DNA of 33,002 nucleotides from an uncultured Mycoplasmatota bacterium. GTDB lineage: Bacteria > Bacillota_I > Bacilli_A > RF39 > UBA660. Both the position numbers and the translations under genes were made by a program. Of the stretch, positions 27,499 through 33,002 are shown one piece after another (position 1 is the stretch's first letter; the number at the start of each line of letters is the position of its first letter). Under the pieces are notes generated by a model. The model had not been told where the DNA came from and did not search any database. It saw nothing but the letters and a program-made list of their open reading frames with translations. The stretch covers positions 1-33,002 of the forward strand of contig CAMMBL010000006.1 in assembly GCA_946494015.1 (NCBI GenBank), read 5' to 3'.

Positions 27499-27901
27499 TT
27501 ATTTAAAAGTAGAGAAAAGCTTTGGTTATGTTGGATGTTTACCTTTAGGTAAAGAGCTTATTATTAATCTTCAAAATAATAAATTATATATTTATAATTT
27601 AGATATACAAAAAGTTTTTATTAGTAACAAAGTTTATAAAAAATATTTAAAATTATTAAAATTAGTAAACTTTTATTTAGATAGTGAAGATGATACTGGT
27701 ACTGCTTATCAAGAAGCTTTAAACGAAATAGAAAGGTTTAGGCAGCTTGTTAAAAATAAATATAGAGCTTATCTTTTAGATAATGTCTTAAAAGAGATGT
27801 CTTTGGGTTTAGTATGTAAGGTTAATGAGACTAAAAGAAGATTAATGATACTAAATATTAAAAGTTATAATTATATTAATGAAAATAAACATAGTAAATA
27901 A
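27491..27901 (+). CDS. Hypothetical protein (about 136 aa)
   Basis: Open frame overlapping the trmD stop. SD AAAGGAG favours TTG 27491 over ATG 27482. No motif recognised. Confidence 0.6.
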   Translation: MNNYLKVEKSFGYVGCLPLGKELIINLQNNKLYIYNLDIQKVFISNKVYKKYLKLLKLVNFYLDSEDDTGTAYQEALNEIERFRQLVKNKYRAYLLDNVLKEMSLGLVCKVNETKRRLMILNIKSYNYINENKHSK

Positions 27902-27905
27902 AAAC

Positions 27906-27934
27906 TTTACTAAATTAGAGATTTATGCTATTAT
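27906..27934 (+). promoter_or_regulatory. Promoter upstream of the multi-Gre-like gene
   Basis: TTTACT-17 bp-TATTAT with extended TGC. Confidence 0.5.
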
Positions 27935-27961
27935 ATCATCATTATTGAAGGGGGAATTGTA

Positions 27962-30453
<2,492 letters not shown>

Positions 30454-30458
30454 ATATC

Positions 30459-30507
30459 TTGACTTTTAATAGGAGGTTTACTATAATTTAAGTGATAATA
30501 ATTATCA
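30459..30507 (+). promoter_or_regulatory. Promoter with perfect Fur-type 7-1-7 box upstream of the Fur/PerR gene
   Basis: TTGACT (30459-30464)-17 bp-TATAAT (30482-30487); operator TGATAATAATTATCA 30493-30507. Confidence 0.8.
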
Positions 30508-30520
30508 ATAAGGTGAAAAG

Positions 30521-30889
30521 ATGGAACGTAAAACAAGACAAAGAGAATTGATATTAGAGATTATAAAGAGGTGTTATACGCATCCTACTATTAAAGAACT
30601 TTATAGTTTAGTAAATAATAAATATCCTGATATTGGACAAGCGACAGTTTATCGAACTGTTAATAAGTTAGTTAATGATGATATTATTAAGAGAATTGAT
30701 TGTCCTGATGGTATTCATTATGATTATAGAAAAGATCATTATCATTTTTATTGTCTTAATTGTAATAATATTACTGATGTCTTTTTAGAAAAAGATTTAG
30801 TTGATAAATTATTATTATCTTCTAATTTAGAGGATGTTAAGCATATTAACTTGGTTTTTGAAGGAATATGTAGTAAATGTAAGAAGTAG
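30521..30889 (+). CDS. Fur-family regulator (PerR-like)
   Basis: THPTIKELYSLVNNKYPDIGQATVYRTVNKL, HYDYRKDHYHFYCLNCNNITDV, C-terminal CSKC. Confidence 0.92.
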   Translation: MERKTRQRELILEIIKRCYTHPTIKELYSLVNNKYPDIGQATVYRTVNKLVNDDIIKRIDCPDGIHYDYRKDHYHFYCLNCNNITDVFLEKDLVDKLLLSSNLEDVKHINLVFEGICSKCKK

Positions 30890-30897
30890 GTGTTTTA

Positions 30898-32202
30898 ATG
30901 AATTTAGATAAAGCAGTTAGAATTGATGAAGATAATGTAGCGATAAAAAGAGTTAAGGAAATGTGTATTAACTGTGGTAGATGTAAAACTATTTGTGAGG
31001 ATATTGTAGGTATTCATTATGATGAAAAATGTAAGGAAGCGGTATGTTTACATTGTGGTGAATGTATATTAAATTGTCCTGTAGGAGCTTTAGTTCCTAA
31101 GTATGATTATCGAAAAATTTTAGATTATTTACATGATACAGAAAAAATTGTTACTATTTCTATTGCTCCTGCTGTTAGATCATCAATTGGTGAAGGCTTT
31201 GGCTTAGAACCCGGAACTTTTTTAGAAAAACAGTTAGTAGGTGCTTTAAAAGATGTGGGTTTTGATTATGTTTTTGATGTAACTTTTGGTGCTGATATGA
31301 CAGTTATGGAAGAAGCTAGTGAGTTAGTAGATAGATTAAAAACTAAAAAGGGTCTTCCTATGTTTACATCATGTTGTCCATCTTGGGTTAAATATTTAGA
31401 AATATATCATCCTACTATTAAAGAACATTTATCAACTGTAAAAAGTCCTATTGGCATTCAAAGCTCAGTTTTGAATACTTACTTTTTAAAAATGATGAAT
31501 ATTCCTAAAGAAAAGCTTGTTAATGTTGTTGTAGTTCCTTGTACTGCGAAAAAATTTGAAATTAGAAGGACGGAATTAGGTATGGATTTTGCTATTACAA
31601 CAAGTGAATTAGTTTTATTGTTAAAAGAAAGCAAAATTGATTTAACTAAAGCGAGGGAAGAAGAATTTTCCGCTCTTTTAGGTAAAGGAAGTGGTTCAGG
31701 AGTTATTTTTGGAAGAAGTGGTGGAGTTATGGAAGCTACTCTTAGGTGTGCTAATTATTTATTAACTGGAAAAGATAAAATAACTTCGTTTTTAACTCTT
31801 GAAGAAAATCAAAAAAGTGATAAAATAAAAAAGGCTATAGTTAATATTGGTTCATTTACTTTAAGAGTTGCATCTGTTAGAGGAATGATAGGTGTAGAAG
31901 AAATATTAAAAGATTTAAAAGATTATGATTTTATTGAAGTAATGAACTGTAAAGAAGGATGTGTGTCTGGAGGAGGACAGGTCTTAACAGCGATTTCTAA
32001 ACAAGATGAAATTAATTTAGCTAGAGCCAAAGCTTTAGAACTTGATGATTTAAATAGTAAAATTAGATTTTGTTATAAAAATCCTGATGTTATAAATATT
32101 TATAAAACATATTTTAATTATCCAAATAGTCCTAAAGCAAAGAAACTTCTACATACTAATTTTAAAGATAGAAGTAGTATATTAAGAGAGAAATCTCTTT
32201 AA
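30898..32202 (+). CDS. [FeFe]-hydrogenase large subunit-type protein with 2x[4Fe-4S] ferredoxin domain
   Basis: CINCGRCKTIC and CLHCGECILNCP; H-cluster motifs TSCCPSW, PCTAKKFE, EVMNCKEGCVSGGGQ. Confidence 0.9.
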   Translation: MNLDKAVRIDEDNVAIKRVKEMCINCGRCKTICEDIVGIHYDEKCKEAVCLHCGECILNCPVGALVPKYDYRKILDYLHDTEKIVTISIAPAVRSSIGEGFGLEPGTFLEKQLVGALKDVGFDYVFDVTFGADMTVMEEASELVDRLKTKKGLPMFTSCCPSWVKYLEIYHPTIKEHLSTVKSPIGIQSSVLNTYFLKMMNIPKEKLVNVVVVPCTAKKFEIRRTELGMDFAITTSELVLLLKESKIDLTKAREEEFSALLGKGSGSGVIFGRSGGVMEATLRCANYLLTGKDKITSFLTLEENQKSDKIKKAIVNIGSFTLRVASVRGMIGVEEILKDLKDYDFIEVMNCKEGCVSGGGQVLTAISKQDEINLARAKALELDDLNSKIRFCYKNPDVINIYKTYFNYPNSPKAKKLLHTNFKDRSSILREKSL

Positions 32203-32235
32203 TATAAATAAAATAAATAGAAAGAAGGTATTTAA

Positions 32236-32778
32236 ATGGAATTAAAAGGTTCAAAAACTGAACAAAATTTAATGACTGCTTTTGCTGGTGAAAGTCAAGC
32301 TCGTAATAAATATACTTATTACGCTTCTAAAGCTAGAAAAGATGGTTATGAACAAATAGCAGCTATTTTTGAAGAAACTGCTAATAATGAAAAGGAACAT
32401 GCTAAGTTATGGTTTAAAGAATTACACGGTGGTGATATTCCTGATACTATGACTAATTTAGAAGATGCTGCTGCTGGTGAAAACTATGAGTGGACTGATA
32501 TGTATAAAGGTTTTGCTGAAACAGCTCGTGAAGAAGGGTTTGATCGTCTTGCTTATCTTTTTGAAAGTGTAGCAAAGATTGAAAAAGAACATGAAGAAAG
32601 ATATTTAACACTTTTAAAAAATGTTAAAGATGATAGAGTATTCCATAAAGATGGTGATAAAATTTGGATTTGCCGTAATTGTGGACATGTATATGTTGGT
32701 AAAGATGCTCTTGATGTATGTCCAGTTTGTAATCATCCAAGAAGCTTTATGGAAGTTAGAGCAACTAATTACGAATAA
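32236..32778 (+). CDS. Rubrerythrin
   Basis: [50 protein letters not shown]-terminal rubredoxin CRNCGH...CPVCNH. Confidence 0.97.
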   Translation: MELKGSKTEQNLMTAFAGESQARNKYTYYASKARKDGYEQIAAIFEETANNEKEHAKLWFKELHGGDIPDTMTNLEDAAAGENYEWTDMYKGFAETAREEGFDRLAYLFESVAKIEKEHEERYLTLLKNVKDDRVFHKDGDKIWICRNCGHVYVGKDALDVCPVCNHPRSFMEVRATNYE

Positions 32779-32793
32779 AATGTTAAATTATAG

Positions 32794-32822
32794 GGAGTTA
32801 TTTATATATAACTTCTTTTTTT
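32794..32822 (+). terminator. Rubrerythrin terminator
   Basis: GGAGTTAT ... ATAACTTC followed by T7. Confidence 0.75.
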
Positions 32823-32880
32823 AGTTATTATATAGACTAATATGTCTAAATATGTTAACATAAAGTTATAAGAAGATAGG

Positions 32881-32967
32881 AGAAAGGAGTAGGTAAAAGA
32901 TGATAGATATCCGTTTACAAATAGTTACCTGGGGGGGGGTCATTTAGCCATAATCTAGTCCCTTTCT
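32881..32967 (+). other. Structured leader candidate with G9 tract
   Basis: Nested complementarity AGAAAGG(32881-32887)/CCTTTCT(32961-32967) and AGGTAA(32891-32896)/TTACCT(32925-32930); G9 at 32931-32939. Confidence 0.35.
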
Positions 32968-33002
32968 TTTACTATGAAATAAGAGCAGGATAGATATATT
33001 CT

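Noticed and set aside
32621-32824. Plus-strand ORF of 67 aa
   Set aside because: Out-of-frame overlap with rubrerythrin running into its terminator.
32881-33002. T-box or known riboswitch at the right edge
   Set aside because: AGTAG after a purine-rich start resembles a T-box stem I base, but no GGTGG/ACCGCG-type T-box or other riboswitch consensus is present in the visible part; the window ends too early to judge.

Overview
AT-rich bacterial chromosome segment, Firmicutes/Bacilli-Tenericutes-like. Nearly every gene lies on the + strand. Most of it is housekeeping: uvrC, a pilin-like gene, mutL and miaA; ftsK/spoIIIE; a U32 peptidase pair flanking an NTPase-like gene; an HD dGTPase-like gene; greA; a short mraZ-rsmH-ftsL-pbp division cluster; obgE; rimM-trmD; and tgt. 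An oxidative-stress theme runs through it: Fe/Mn-SOD-like protein, desulfoferrodoxin, Fur/PerR-type regulator, [FeFe]-hydrogenase and rubrerythrin. Accessory or unusual items are: (i) a 5'-truncated tandem-repeat surface-like gene with two GC-elevated, possibly hypervariable segments; (ii) a decayed DDE transposase/IS relic at its 3' end; (iii) a decayed DUF1016/YhcG-like nuclease relic; (iv) an isolated winged-helix + TIR/NDT-like nucleotide-binding protein flanked by terminators, a defence-effector candidate; (v) a 450-aa protein that appears to carry three GreA C-terminal-like domains; (vi) a Fur/PerR-box-controlled regulator-hydrogenase-rubrerythrin locus, with a second PerR-like box in the desulfoferrodoxin promoter; (vii) a G9 homopolymer in a structured, possibly phase-variable leader at the right edge. 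All family calls come from reading motifs by eye. No database search was run.
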